NCBI RefSeq assembly: GCF_013256425.1
Contig: NZ_CP053904.1
Span: 3,906,001-3,970,000, forward strand
Direction of reading: 5' to 3'
Length of the DNA: 64,000 nt
DNA from: Hymenobacter sp. BRD67
GTDB taxonomy: Bacteria > Bacteroidota > Bacteroidia > Cytophagales > Hymenobacteraceae
Of this stretch, positions 54,761-62,558 are shown piece by piece. The translations under genes were made by a program, and so were the position numbers. Each line of letters opens with the position of its first letter. Position 1 is the stretch's first letter. Below the pieces are notes generated by a model, which searched no databases, was not told where the DNA came from, and was given only the letters and a program-made list of their open reading frames with translations.

Positions 54761-55279
54761 ATGCAATCCAAGAAGCCTTCCTCGCGGGCCGCCTCGCGCC
54801 CAGCTAAGTTCTGGCCCGCGCTGGGCCTGGCCGCCCTCACCGGCGCCCGAGCCACCACCGGCCCCATGTTTCTGGCCGACTACCTCTCGCACCGCGTCCT
54901 GGCCCCTGGCATGGCCAGCTCGCCCCTGCGCTTTCTGGCCCGGCCCGGCGTAGCCAGCGTGTTAAAGCTACTGACGGCCGGGGAGCTCGTCGGCGACAAG
55001 CTGCCCACTACCGAAGACCGCATTGTGCCCCAGCAGCTTTCGACACGGGCTGCTTCGGGCGCGCTGGTGGGCGCTACCTGGTACAAGAGCCAGGGCGGCA
55101 GCGCCCTGAAAGGCGCGCTGGTGGGTGGCCTGGGAGCCGTGGCCGCTACCTTCCTCACCTATTACCTGCGTAAGAATATCAGCGAAAAAACCGGCCTCAA
55201 CACCTCCACGGTGGGCGCGGGCGAAGACGCCCTGGTGCTAGCCGGCGGCGTAGCCCTCACGCCGCGCCCCCAGGACTAG
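54761..55279 (+). CDS. DUF4126-like membrane protein
   Basis: A 172-aa protein with hydrophobic stretches around residues 20-40, 90-110 and 115-135. LAALTGARATTGPMFLADYL, LLTAGELVGDKLPTTEDRIV and GALVGGLGAVAATFLTYYLR match the DUF4126 family, a small membrane family of unknown role. It lies 104 bp before lpdA on the same strand. Confidence 0.75.
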   Translation: MQSKKPSSRAASRPAKFWPALGLAALTGARATTGPMFLADYLSHRVLAPGMASSPLRFLARPGVASVLKLLTAGELVGDKLPTTEDRIVPQQLSTRAASGALVGATWYKSQGGSALKGALVGGLGAVAATFLTYYLRKNISEKTGLNTSTVGAGEDALVLAGGVALTPRPQD

Positions 55280-55333
55280 GCTGCCAGTGTCAAAAAGCGC
55301 GGGCCCCGGAAGCTGGCGGCCCCTGGGTCCACG

Positions 55334-55341
55334 TATCTTTG
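55334..55341 (+). promoter_or_regulatory. -7 box TATCTTTG of lpdA
   Basis: Exact TAnnTTTG match 43 bp before the lpdA ATG. No clear -33 TTTG was found. Confidence 0.5.
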
Positions 55342-55383
55342 TGGGGTTGGCTGCGGGCCGGCATTCACCTGTTTTTTGTGAGT

Positions 55384-56790
55384 ATGAATCAGTACGATGT
55401 GACCGTCATTGGCTCGGGCCCCGGTGGCTATGTAGCCGCCATTCGCTGCGCTCAGCTAGGCCTGAAAACGGCGCTTATTGAAAAGTATCCGACCCTGGGC
55501 GGCACCTGCCTCAACGTGGGCTGCATTCCTAGTAAGGCCCTGCTCGACTCCAGCGAGCACTACCACAACGCTCATTCGGTGTTTGCCGAGCATGGCATCG
55601 GGCTGGAAAACCTGACGGTGGACATGAACCGCATGATTGACCGCAAGGCTGGTGTAGTGAAGGCCAACGTCGATGGCATCGCTTACCTGATGAAAAAGAA
55701 CAAAATCGACGTGCTGCAAGGCGTCGGCTCGTTCGTCGATAAAAGCCACATCAGCATCGCGCCCACCCAGGGCGGTGAGGCTCAGCAGATTGAAACCAAA
55801 AACGTCATCATTGCCACCGGCTCCAAGCCCACGGTGCTGCCGTTCATCCAGCAGGACAAGCAGCGCATTATCACCAGCACCGAGGCCCTAAACATTCGCG
55901 AAGTGCCCAAGCACCTGATTGTAATTGGCGGCGGCGTAATCGGCCTCGAAATGGCCTCCGTCTACGCCCGCCTCGGCGCCAAAGTGTCGGTGGTGGAGTT
56001 CATGGATTCACTTATTCCGACTATGGACCGCGGCCTGGGCAAGGAGTTGAAGCGCGTGCTGGGCAAAATCGGCATCGAGTTTTTCCTGAGCCACAAGGTA
56101 ACCGGCGCCACCCGCGAAGGCGACAGCGTAACCGTAACCGCCCTCAATCCGAAAGGGGAGGAGGTAAGGTTTGAGGGAGACTACTGCCTGGTAGCCGTGG
56201 GCCGCGTGCCCTACACCGCTGGCCTCAACCTCGAAGCCGCCGGCGTGGCTATGGAAGAGCGCGGCCGCATCAAGGTCGATGAGCATTTGCAGACCAACGT
56301 GCCCGGAATATATGCTATTGGCGATGTAATCCGGGGAGCCATGCTGGCCCACAAGGCCGAGGAAGAAGGCGTGTTCGTGGCCGAAACCATCGTGGGCCAG
56401 AAGCCGCACATCAACTACCTGCTAATTCCCGGCGTGGTGTACACCTGGCCCGAAGTGGCCGGCGTAGGCTACACCGAAGAGCAGCTCAAGGAGCAGGGCA
56501 AGGCCTATAAAGTGGGCTCTTTCCCCTTCAAAGCCAGCGGCCGGGCCCGCGCCAGCGGCGACACCGACGGCTTCGTGAAGGTGCTGGCCGACAAGACCAC
56601 CGATGAAATCCTGGGCGTCCACATGATTGGCCCGCGCATCGCCGACCTCATCGCCGAAGCCGTGACCGCCATGGAGTTCCGCGCCTCCGCCGAGGACGTG
56701 GCCCGCATGAGCCACTCGCACCCCACCTACGCCGAGGCCATGAAAGAAGCTTGTTTGGCCGCCACGGAAAATCGGGCGATTCATATGTAA
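55384..56790 (+). CDS. lpdA: dihydrolipoyl dehydrogenase (E3)
   Basis: A 468-aa FAD enzyme that reoxidises dihydrolipoyl groups of E2 with NAD+. FAD motif: VTVIGSGPGGYVAAIRCAQL; the redox-active disulfide GGTCLNVGCIPSKALLDSSE has the C-x4-C; an NAD site VIGGGVIGLEMASVYARLG follows; the C-terminal HSHPTYAEAMKEA carries the active-site His-Glu. The open frame reaches 55339, but ATG 55384 is the family start. It serves the sucAB complex 4 kb upstream, and other E3-using complexes. Confidence 0.95.
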   Translation: MNQYDVTVIGSGPGGYVAAIRCAQLGLKTALIEKYPTLGGTCLNVGCIPSKALLDSSEHYHNAHSVFAEHGIGLENLTVDMNRMIDRKAGVVKANVDGIAYLMKKNKIDVLQGVGSFVDKSHISIAPTQGGEAQQIETKNVIIATGSKPTVLPFIQQDKQRIITSTEALNIREVPKHLIVIGGGVIGLEMASVYARLGAKVSVVEFMDSLIPTMDRGLGKELKRVLGKIGIEFFLSHKVTGATREGDSVTVTALNPKGEEVRFEGDYCLVAVGRVPYTAGLNLEAAGVAMEERGRIKVDEHLQTNVPGIYAIGDVIRGAMLAHKAEEEGVFVAETIVGQKPHINYLLIPGVVYTWPEVAGVGYTEEQLKEQGKAYKVGSFPFKASGRARASGDTDGFVKVLADKTTDEILGVHMIGPRIADLIAEAVTAMEFRASAEDVARMSHSHPTYAEAMKEACLAATENRAIHM

Positions 56791-56809
56791 GCTGTTGCTG
56801 AATATATTG

Positions 56810-56842
56810 AAGCGGCCGAAGCTCTCGTAGCTTCGGCCGCTT
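56810..56842 (+). terminator. terminator of lpdA
   Basis: Perfect 14-bp stem AAGCGGCCGAAGCT / AGCTTCGGCCGCTT with loop CTCGT, 19 bp after the lpdA stop. Confidence 0.88.
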
Positions 56843-56858
56843 TGCGTTACTTTACTTT

Positions 56859-57311
56859 ATAACCAAGCACGACCATATTCAGTACTGGAAGGAAACGGCG
56901 AAAGAAGACTGGTTGACGATACAGGACTTGTTCAATACCGGTCGCTATGTCCAGTGCCTGTTCTGGGCGCATCTGGTAGTTGAAAAGCTCAGCAAAGCGC
57001 ATTGGGTGCAGGATAATGTGGACGACTATCCACCGTGCATCTATAACATCGTGCGACTCTGGCAGAATACTACCTTACAACCAACGGGCGCCCAGGAAAA
57101 AGTCGCGCTCGACCTCAACCAATTCCAGCTGGAGGGGCGCTATCCAGACTATTCCCGCACGCTGGTCAAGCACGTCGATATCGAGCCGCCTACCTTCTCG
57201 CCCGCGCAGTTCACCGATTGGAACCCTTTCGTGCAGGAAATCAAGCGCATCGGTATCGTCATCGGCGAGTGGGAGCCGGTTGCCACACACAATGGCATTA
57301 TTCGCCTCTAG
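56859..57311 (+). CDS. HEPN domain-like protein (orphan; start unclear)
   Basis: About 150 aa if read from the ATA at 56859, giving ITKHDHIQYWKETAKEDWLT, the usual HEPN beginning; a TTG at 56913 gives 132 aa but cuts that helix. Later parts are GRYVQCLFWAHLVVEKLSKA and EGRYPDYSRTLVKH. HEPN proteins are often RNase toxins. There is no nucleotidyltransferase next to it. The ATA sits where an ATG would be expected, so the gene may have lost its start codon or carry a sequencing error. Confidence 0.65.
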   Translation: MTKHDHIQYWKETAKEDWLTIQDLFNTGRYVQCLFWAHLVVEKLSKAHWVQDNVDDYPPCIYNIVRLWQNTTLQPTGAQEKVALDLNQFQLEGRYPDYSRTLVKHVDIEPPTFSPAQFTDWNPFVQEIKRIGIVIGEWEPVATHNGIIRL

Positions 57312-57365
57312 CTGCCCCGGGGCCAAAACAAAGGGAGTGCCGGAGTGCTATGTATTTCAACTCTT

Positions 57366-58144
57366 TTAGTTGCTAAGCGCTTTATTCATCTTGCTAACCC
57401 ATAACCTTTGCGTTACTTGGTTTTGCCCATGTTCGGTCTGAATATCGTATTGTTTTCCAGCATAAGTAGCAAATCTAGCCGCTGCTCTAATAAGATGTAT
57501 TAATGAATCTGTGGAATTACCCCAGCTGTAGCGTAATTTATTTGTAAGCCCCCTTCTACTTAACTCGTAAAGGTCAAAATGAATTTGCTCATGTTGAAGA
57601 AGTAAGGAGTCACTAGTTTTACCTTGGTTTACACACGGTTTTTTCCAGGAATTTTTTGTATCCATGTAAGATACAACAATAGCGGGCGGATAGTTGAAGG
57701 CTTTATTAACTCTCCACTTTAATCCTGAAGAAGTTAAAGCAGCATAAAGTGAATCGTTGTCTTTTGCAGGTATTCCCTAAAATCAGACCAGTTTAATTTT
57801 CTCCACTCAATTTCTGAGCTGCGCCAATATTGATAAATACTTTCGTCGGGCGTGAAAAATAGAAAAATATTAATTACCGATATGGTTAGAATGGAAAAAT
57901 TTTTATGAATTTTATATGACTTATAATTCTTTATCCAATAAAAAAGGCAGCCACCTATTAATAATAAGTGTAGAAACAGGTTGTAGTAGGTGTAATAAAA
58001 TTTAACATCGACGTAAAAAGAGAGCGTCGCTAATAGCGTTGCAAAGCCAGCGTCTATTATTCTTTTGCTAAAAAGAAGTGTGAGCGCTTGAATCAGGAAA
58101 ATAATTCCGAAAAAAGCAGGCGTTAAAATTAATGCGCTATCCAT
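57366..58144 (-). CDS. membrane protein with DUF922-like putative zinc-protease domain (frameshifted)
   Basis: About 259 aa after repair. The N-terminal 100 residues have three or four membrane helices (ILTPAFFGIIFLIQALTLLF, FLHLLLIGGCLFYWI). Then comes KLNWSDFREYLPAKDNDSLY and AALTSSGLKWRV, and in the second part LLLQHEQIHFDLYELSRRG with HEQxH, as in DUF922 predicted zinc proteases. The frames 57734-58144 and up to 57366 join if the GG at 57769-57770 gains one base. The gene is far more AT-rich than its neighbours, suggesting transfer. Confidence 0.65.
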
Positions 58145-58202
58145 GAATTAACAACTAGGATTTATTGGCTACTAAGAAGTCAAATGTATTACTGGTAGGA
58201 GC

Positions 58203-58322
58203 ATGTACATTTTAAAGCAGTGCGAGTTGAGACAGCAGTTGGTCGAGTACCAAGACAACTCTTTCAGCGTAGGCTGGACAGGAGCCGTGGAAGTAGCCCT
58301 GCGCCTCGGCAGTAGTAAGTAA
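58203..58322 (+). CDS. possible 39-codon small ORF
   Basis: ATG 58203 opens a 39-codon frame ending TAA at 58320-58322: MYILKQCELRQQLVEYQDNS then FSVGWTGAVEVALRLGSSK. A hairpin follows directly. It could be a real small protein or the tail of a lost gene; there is no family match by eye. Confidence 0.25.
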   Translation: MYILKQCELRQQLVEYQDNSFSVGWTGAVEVALRLGSSK

Positions 58323-58325
58323 AAT

Positions 58326-58375
58326 CAGGAGTGACTACAGTCGATAACGGCGACGCAGTCACTGGGTCACTCCTG
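58326..58375 (+). terminator. hairpin with T-run
   Basis: Perfect 10-bp arms CAGGAGTGAC (58326-58335) and GTCACTCCTG (58366-58375) with a 30-nt loop, followed by CTTTT. The long loop makes it a weak terminator candidate. The following 210 bp hold nothing recognised. Confidence 0.45.
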
Positions 58376-58585
58376 CTTTTAGGTATTGCATCCAGTAGCA
58401 AGAATGCTTTTAGTATTCTTGCAACGGCTATTTTGTTTGTGGGCCAATAATATGATTTGCGCCGACGGAAACCTTCCGGGCTTGCCTTGCGAATACCCTG
58501 GTCCATTGGCAGCGCGGCGCGGCCAGACTTCGCTATGGCATTTCCACTGGAGTTTATCGTCCACCAAGTTTTGAGCTATACCCTG

Positions 58586-58894
58586 ATGCCTAAAGACAAA
58601 AAGAAGCACTCGAAAAAAGACGAGCTGTCGCAGGATATGATGGATGCTGCGGCGCAGTCGATTAAGAAATTCCGCAAGGTTACCAGGCAAATCGGCAAGC
58701 TGAGTACGGGCCAGAAGATAGTGGGCGGACTGGCCTTAGTGGCCGCGGGCCTCACCTACCTGTCGCAACAGGAAGGCGACGAGACTAAGACTGCCCAGTC
58801 GCCGCCCGCCACCCTGACTGAGCCCGAGGAGGAGAGCCCAATAAAGCCAACCCCGAAGCACCCACACCGCCGTAAAAAGGTCGGCGGCGAGTAG
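58586..58894 (+). CDS. small Lys-rich membrane-associated protein (paralogue A)
   Basis: A 102-aa protein: a Lys-rich N-terminus (MPKDKKKHSKKDELSQDMMD), GKLSTGQKIVGGLALVAAGL as one short membrane helix, and a polar Pro-rich tail ending basic. The middle GKLSTGQKIV motif is repeated in the next gene, so the two are paralogues. No family was recognised. The frame extends upstream to 58457, but ATG 58586 fits the paralogue. Confidence 0.55.
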   Translation: MPKDKKKHSKKDELSQDMMDAAAQSIKKFRKVTRQIGKLSTGQKIVGGLALVAAGLTYLSQQEGDETKTAQSPPATLTEPEEESPIKPTPKHPHRRKKVGGE

Positions 58895-58981
58895 GGTTAG
58901 CTAGTGCCACCCGCCGGCTTTGCCGATACTGCTGCTAGAGTTGTACTCAATACGTAACAAGCCATTTACGCGCAATTTGCT

Positions 58982-59257
58982 ATGAAAAAGGATAAGAAAA
59001 GGAAAGCCGCCAAGAAAAAGCAGTCACTGCTCGGAGGGGCCGCCAAGTCGCTCAAGAAACTAAGTAAAGGCACCGCCACCGGCGTTGGCAGGCTGAGCAC
59101 TACCCAAAAAATTGTGACCGGAGTCGCCCTCGGGGCACTGGGCATCAGCTACCTGATGAAGCAGTTGAGTAAAGGCAAAGCCGCTGTTACGGCCGATGAT
59201 GTGGAAGTAGCCGAGCACCACCTGGCTTCGCTAGGCGAAGAGGCGGACGCAGGCTAA
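58982..59257 (+). CDS. small Lys-rich membrane-associated protein (paralogue B)
   Basis: A 91-aa protein: MKKDKKRKAAKKKQSLLGGA, GRLSTTQKIVTGVALGALGI as its membrane helix, and a short acidic tail. It shares the Lys-rich start and the LSTxQKIV-glycine helix with paralogue A, 87 bp upstream, but has an acidic rather than basic end. Unknown function, perhaps envelope or nucleic-acid linked. Confidence 0.6.
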   Translation: MKKDKKRKAAKKKQSLLGGAAKSLKKLSKGTATGVGRLSTTQKIVTGVALGALGISYLMKQLSKGKAAVTADDVEVAEHHLASLGEEADAG

Positions 59258-59359
59258 AGCGTTGCTGGTACCGGCCAGGCACGCTTATAACATATGGAAT
59301 ATCATATGTATTGACTCGTATTTGCCTCGCCGGGCTAGCAACTCCGTTAACGAGTTGCT

Positions 59360-59411
59360 ACCTACTAAAAAGCGGCCCCGATTCTTGAATCGGGGCCGCT
59401 TTTTAGTAGGT
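59360..59411. terminator. perfect 25-bp bidirectional terminator
   Basis: Arms 59360-59384 and 59387-59411 are exact complements over 25 bp with a TT loop; the stem contains AAAAAGCGGCCCCGATTC. It lies between the small protein gene and the convergent cold-shock gene. Confidence 0.9.
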
Positions 59412-59431
59412 GGTCTAAGCGCAAGCTGCGT

Positions 59432-59890
59432 TTAGGCGCTCATTTTCACGCGCACGGCGGTCGGTCCTTTCTGGCCGGGCTCCACCTCAAACGTTACTTT
59501 ATTGCCTTCCAGCAGCTGCAAGCCGTTGAGGGCGTTGGCATGCACAAAAATGCTTTCCTGGCTCGCTGCGTCCTTGATAAAGCCGTAGCCCTTCGAGTTG
59601 TTGAAGAACGTGACGGTGCCGGTGCGGACAACGTCTTCCGGCTCGCGGTCTTCCTGCTTGGGCACATTCACCAGAATGTCCTCCACATTGATTTCCTTCT
59701 TTTTACGGGTCGGGTCAGGCGGGGTCGAGGTAATGTTGCCGTTTTCGTCCACGTAGGCAAACATCTCTTCGAGGCTCGAGTCCTTCTTGTTGGCCTGGCG
59801 CTCTTCGCGGCGCTCAGCCTTTTCCTGCTGCTTTTTCTGCCGCTTCTTCTCGTTTTCTTTCTTACTGAAACTTTCTTGCGCTCTGGCCAT
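59432..59890 (-). CDS. cold-shock domain protein with basic N-terminal extension
   Basis: A 152-aa protein. The C-terminal 65 residues are a CspA-type domain: TGTVTFFNNSKGYGFIKDAA (RNP1) and QESIFVHANAL (RNP2), which bind single-stranded RNA or DNA. The first 40 residues are strongly basic and helical (KKENEKKRQKKQQEKAERR), with an acidic linker after. This fused form is common in Bacteroidota and probably acts as an RNA chaperone. It is convergent with paralogue B. Confidence 0.9.
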   Translation of the reverse strand: MARAQESFSKKENEKKRQKKQQEKAERREERQANKKDSSLEEMFAYVDENGNITSTPPDPTRKKKEINVEDILVNVPKQEDREPEDVVRTGTVTFFNNSKGYGFIKDAASQESIFVHANALNGLQLLEGNKVTFEVEPGQKGPTAVRVKMSA

Positions 59891-60001
59891 AGGGGGTAAT
59901 GAGGATTTCGGTTGCTGGGCGGCATGAAACTACTGCCAATATAGGGAGCAACAGACTATGTTAGAACCACCTCGCACCGGAATAAGTCCCGAAATTACTC
60001 G

Positions 60002-60616
60002 TTAATTTTTGAAAAAACCCGCAACCTCCCGGCTGGCGCCCGGCGCAAGGTCGCCGAGCAGGGTTTCGCCTACCCGCACGCGCACCAGCCGCAGCGTTGG
60101 GAAGCCCACGGCGGCGGTCATTTTGCGTACCTGCCGGTACTTGCCTTCGGTGAGAACAATACTCACCCAGCTGGTGGGGCCGTGGCGGTCATCGCGGATG
60201 CGCCGGGCGCGCGGCGGCAGGTCGGGGGCGGTTGGCAACAGGCGCGCCTGCCCCGGCAGCGTGCGGTAAGGCTGGCCGTGAAGGCTGATATCGACGCCGT
60301 TGCGCAGCCGCTCTATGGCTTCGGGCGTGAGCTGGCCATCGACCTGGGCGTAGTATTCTTTCTCGATGTGACGGCTGCGCACCTGCTCGCTCACGCGGCC
60401 ATCGGTGGTGAGCAGCAGCAGGCCTTCACTGTCTTCATCGAGCCGGCCGATGGCCATGGTGCCGGGCGGAAAGTTGCCCAGCTCGCCCAAAAAGTGCTTC
60501 TTTTTCACTTCCTTGGCAAACTCGCTGGTAAACTGGCTAAGGTAGCCGTAGGGCTTGTGCAGTAAAAAGTGGCGGTGAGGCAGCTCGGCAGCGCTGGGCA
60601 GCAGTAGTTCGGACAC
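60002..60616 (-). CDS. RsuA/RluE-family pseudouridine synthase
   Basis: A 204-aa RNA pseudouridine synthase without an S4 domain, as in RluE. HFLLHKPYGYLSQFTSEF opens the domain and AIGRLDEDSEGLLLLTTDG holds the catalytic Asp (GRLDxDSEG). The end GKYRQVRKMTAAVGFPTLRL and VRVRVG is typical. It isomerises a uridine of 23S or 16S rRNA; RluE-like (23S) is the closest fit. The start is ATG 60616. Confidence 0.9.
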   Translation of the reverse strand: MSELLLPSAAELPHRHFLLHKPYGYLSQFTSEFAKEVKKKHFLGELGNFPPGTMAIGRLDEDSEGLLLLTTDGRVSEQVRSRHIEKEYYAQVDGQLTPEAIERLRNGVDISLHGQPYRTLPGQARLLPTAPDLPPRARRIRDDRHGPTSWVSIVLTEGKYRQVRKMTAAVGFPTLRLVRVRVGETLLGDLAPGASREVAGFFKN

Positions 60617-60735
60617 GGGTAAGCAGGAAAAGGCCGTCGCAAAGAACCGGCTTTTTAGTCAACAGTCCCGCTGGCCGGTAACCCGCGTAGCACCCGGCCG
60701 TTAAGTTACTTTTCACTAAAGCACTTAGGTATAGC

Positions 60736-61605
60736 ATGTCTGACAAGCCCTCACTATTTCCGCCCCAGCACCAGGATGCCGGGGCTGGTCATCCCGGCCT
60801 CGAATACAAGATGACGCCCGAGCCCGAGCATATTCGGGCCGGTTATAAGGGAGCCGACAAGCTGCAGGGCAAAGCGGCGCTTATCACGGGTGGCGACTCG
60901 GGTATCGGGCGGGCCGTGGCGGTGCATTTTGCCCGCGAAGGAGCCGACGTGGCTATCGTGTACACGCCCGGTGAGCAGCAGGATGCTGAAAAAACCCAGC
61001 AGCTGGTGCAGGCCGAAGGCCGCCGCTGCCTGCTGCTGCCCGGCAACCTCAAGCAGCCCGCTTTTTGCGACGAAGTAGTGACGCGGACCGTAACCGAATA
61101 TGGAAAGTTGGATATATTGGTCAATAATGCCGCCGAGCAAAACTGGTACGACTCGCTCGAAGAAATTACGGATGACGAGCTGGACAGCATTTTCAACCTC
61201 AACATCATTGCCATGTTCCGCATTACGCGGGCCGCGCTCAAGCATCTGAAGGAGGGCGCGGCCATCATCAATACTACTTCGGTGAATGCCTACAAAGGCA
61301 ACGAACAGCTCGTTGACTATACCTCCACCAAGGGTGCTATCGAAGGCTTCACGCGGGCCTTGTCGCTACAGCTCATCAAGAAGGGAATACGGGTAAACTC
61401 GGTCGCGCCGGGGCCTATCTGGACGCCGTTCGTAACGGGTACGGGGCTGCTCAAGCTGCCGGTGTTTGGCCACGACGTGCCGATGGGCCGCGCCGGCCAG
61501 CCTTCCGAGGTGGCCCCCGCCTATGTATTTCTGGCTTCGGAAGATGCCTCTTACTTTTCGGGCCAGACACTGCACCCCAACGGCGGCTCAGTGGTAAACG
61601 GGTAA
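60736..61605 (+). CDS. SDR family oxidoreductase (YghA-like)
   Basis: A 289-aa short-chain dehydrogenase with an N-terminal extension. The NAD(P) motif is ALITGGDSGIGRAVAVHFAR, then NLKQPAFCDEVV, LVNNAAEQNWYDSLEEI, a catalytic Ser in INTTSVNAYKGNEQ and the Y-x3-K in DYTSTKGAIEGF. The subfamily with MTPEPEH before the core matches YghA-type enzymes (glutathionylspermidine/aldehyde-linked in E. coli; substrate uncertain). A TACTTTTC near 60709 may be a weak -7 box. Confidence 0.88.
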   Translation: MSDKPSLFPPQHQDAGAGHPGLEYKMTPEPEHIRAGYKGADKLQGKAALITGGDSGIGRAVAVHFAREGADVAIVYTPGEQQDAEKTQQLVQAEGRRCLLLPGNLKQPAFCDEVVTRTVTEYGKLDILVNNAAEQNWYDSLEEITDDELDSIFNLNIIAMFRITRAALKHLKEGAAIINTTSVNAYKGNEQLVDYTSTKGAIEGFTRALSLQLIKKGIRVNSVAPGPIWTPFVTGTGLLKLPVFGHDVPMGRAGQPSEVAPAYVFLASEDASYFSGQTLHPNGGSVVNG

Positions 61606-61730
61606 GCAGCCCGGCACTACCCGATGATTGATTGCCAGCGCTTTGTATAAGGGCTGGCAACATCGTTTCCCAGGAGCGCGTATGAGGTGCCAGGTGCTGA
61701 AAAAACCGCACTGTATTTCGTGCTAAACCA

Positions 61731-62408
61731 ATGAACTCCAACCTTCTTTTACTGGCCGCGGCCGCTTCTTTCGCCTTTGCTTCCTGCACGCAGGAAAAGA
61801 AAACCGAAACCACCGACACCACGGCCGTGCCCGGTAGCGCCACCCAAACCACTACCACCACGACGACTACCGTTGACACCACTGCCTACCGCGCCAGCGC
61901 CGACCAGCTGGCCGACCGCGTAGCGGCCGACCTGCGCACGAGCGATGCGGCCGCCAAAGCCCGCTTGCAGCAGATTTATTACAACCGGGGCCGTGCCCTG
62001 CGCGACATTGACAGCCGCTACATTGCCGACACTACGGGCCGCTATGCGGCCGTGAAAGCTGCCAACGACCGCACCACTACCGAGGTAAAAACCGTGGTAA
62101 CCGACCCCACCGCCTACCGCACGTACACCGACAACCAGGGCAACTATTACGCTGGTCCTTATACTACTACTGCCACCACTACTACCACCACAACCACTAC
62201 TGCCCGCCCCGTAGCGCATACCAGCGTGGGCCAGGGCTCGGGTGTAAAAAAGGTGGAGAACAAAGACGATAGCCACAAGGTGAAGTACGAGAACGGCGCC
62301 AAAATCAAGCGCCACGACGACGGCTCGGTGAAAATCAAGGAAGCTAATGGCACCAAGATTATCATCGACAAGAATGGCCACCGCACGGTGAAGAAAAGTA
62401 TTCTGTAA
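61731..62408 (+). CDS. Thr-rich lipoprotein
   Basis: A 225-aa lipoprotein: signal LLAAAASFAFASC, long Thr runs (TTTTTTTTVDTTAY; a second block near residue 145), a helical middle (ADRVAADLRTSDAAAKARLQ, QIYYNRGRALRDID) and a repetitive beta end (KVKYENGAKIKRHDDG). Function unknown; the helical part with LQQIYYNRGRAL hints at a repeated-stress-protein role. A terminator follows. Confidence 0.65.
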   Translation: MNSNLLLLAAAASFAFASCTQEKKTETTDTTAVPGSATQTTTTTTTTVDTTAYRASADQLADRVAADLRTSDAAAKARLQQIYYNRGRALRDIDSRYIADTTGRYAAVKAANDRTTTEVKTVVTDPTAYRTYTDNQGNYYAGPYTTTATTTTTTTTTARPVAHTSVGQGSGVKKVENKDDSHKVKYENGAKIKRHDDGSVKIKEANGTKIIIDKNGHRTVKKSIL

Positions 62409-62427
62409 GCCAGACGCTTTGCTATAC

Positions 62428-62459
62428 AAAAGCCCGCTTCCTGACAGAGGCGGGCTTTT
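62428..62459 (+). terminator. intrinsic terminator
   Basis: AAAAGCCCGC / GCGGGCTTTT stem extended by GC/GT pairs, with a short loop, after the Thr-rich lipoprotein gene. Confidence 0.85.
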
Positions 62460-62558
62460 ATATGCGCGTGGCTTGCGGCGGACAGCTTGGGTACGTACCT
62501 TTCAGCTTTCCGGCCGGCCCGGCCCACTGCCGGGCCTGTGCCCGCAGCCGGCTTTGGT

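Noticed and set aside
58264..58506. 80-codon minus-strand frame
   Set aside because: It runs through a hairpin and lacks protein-like composition.
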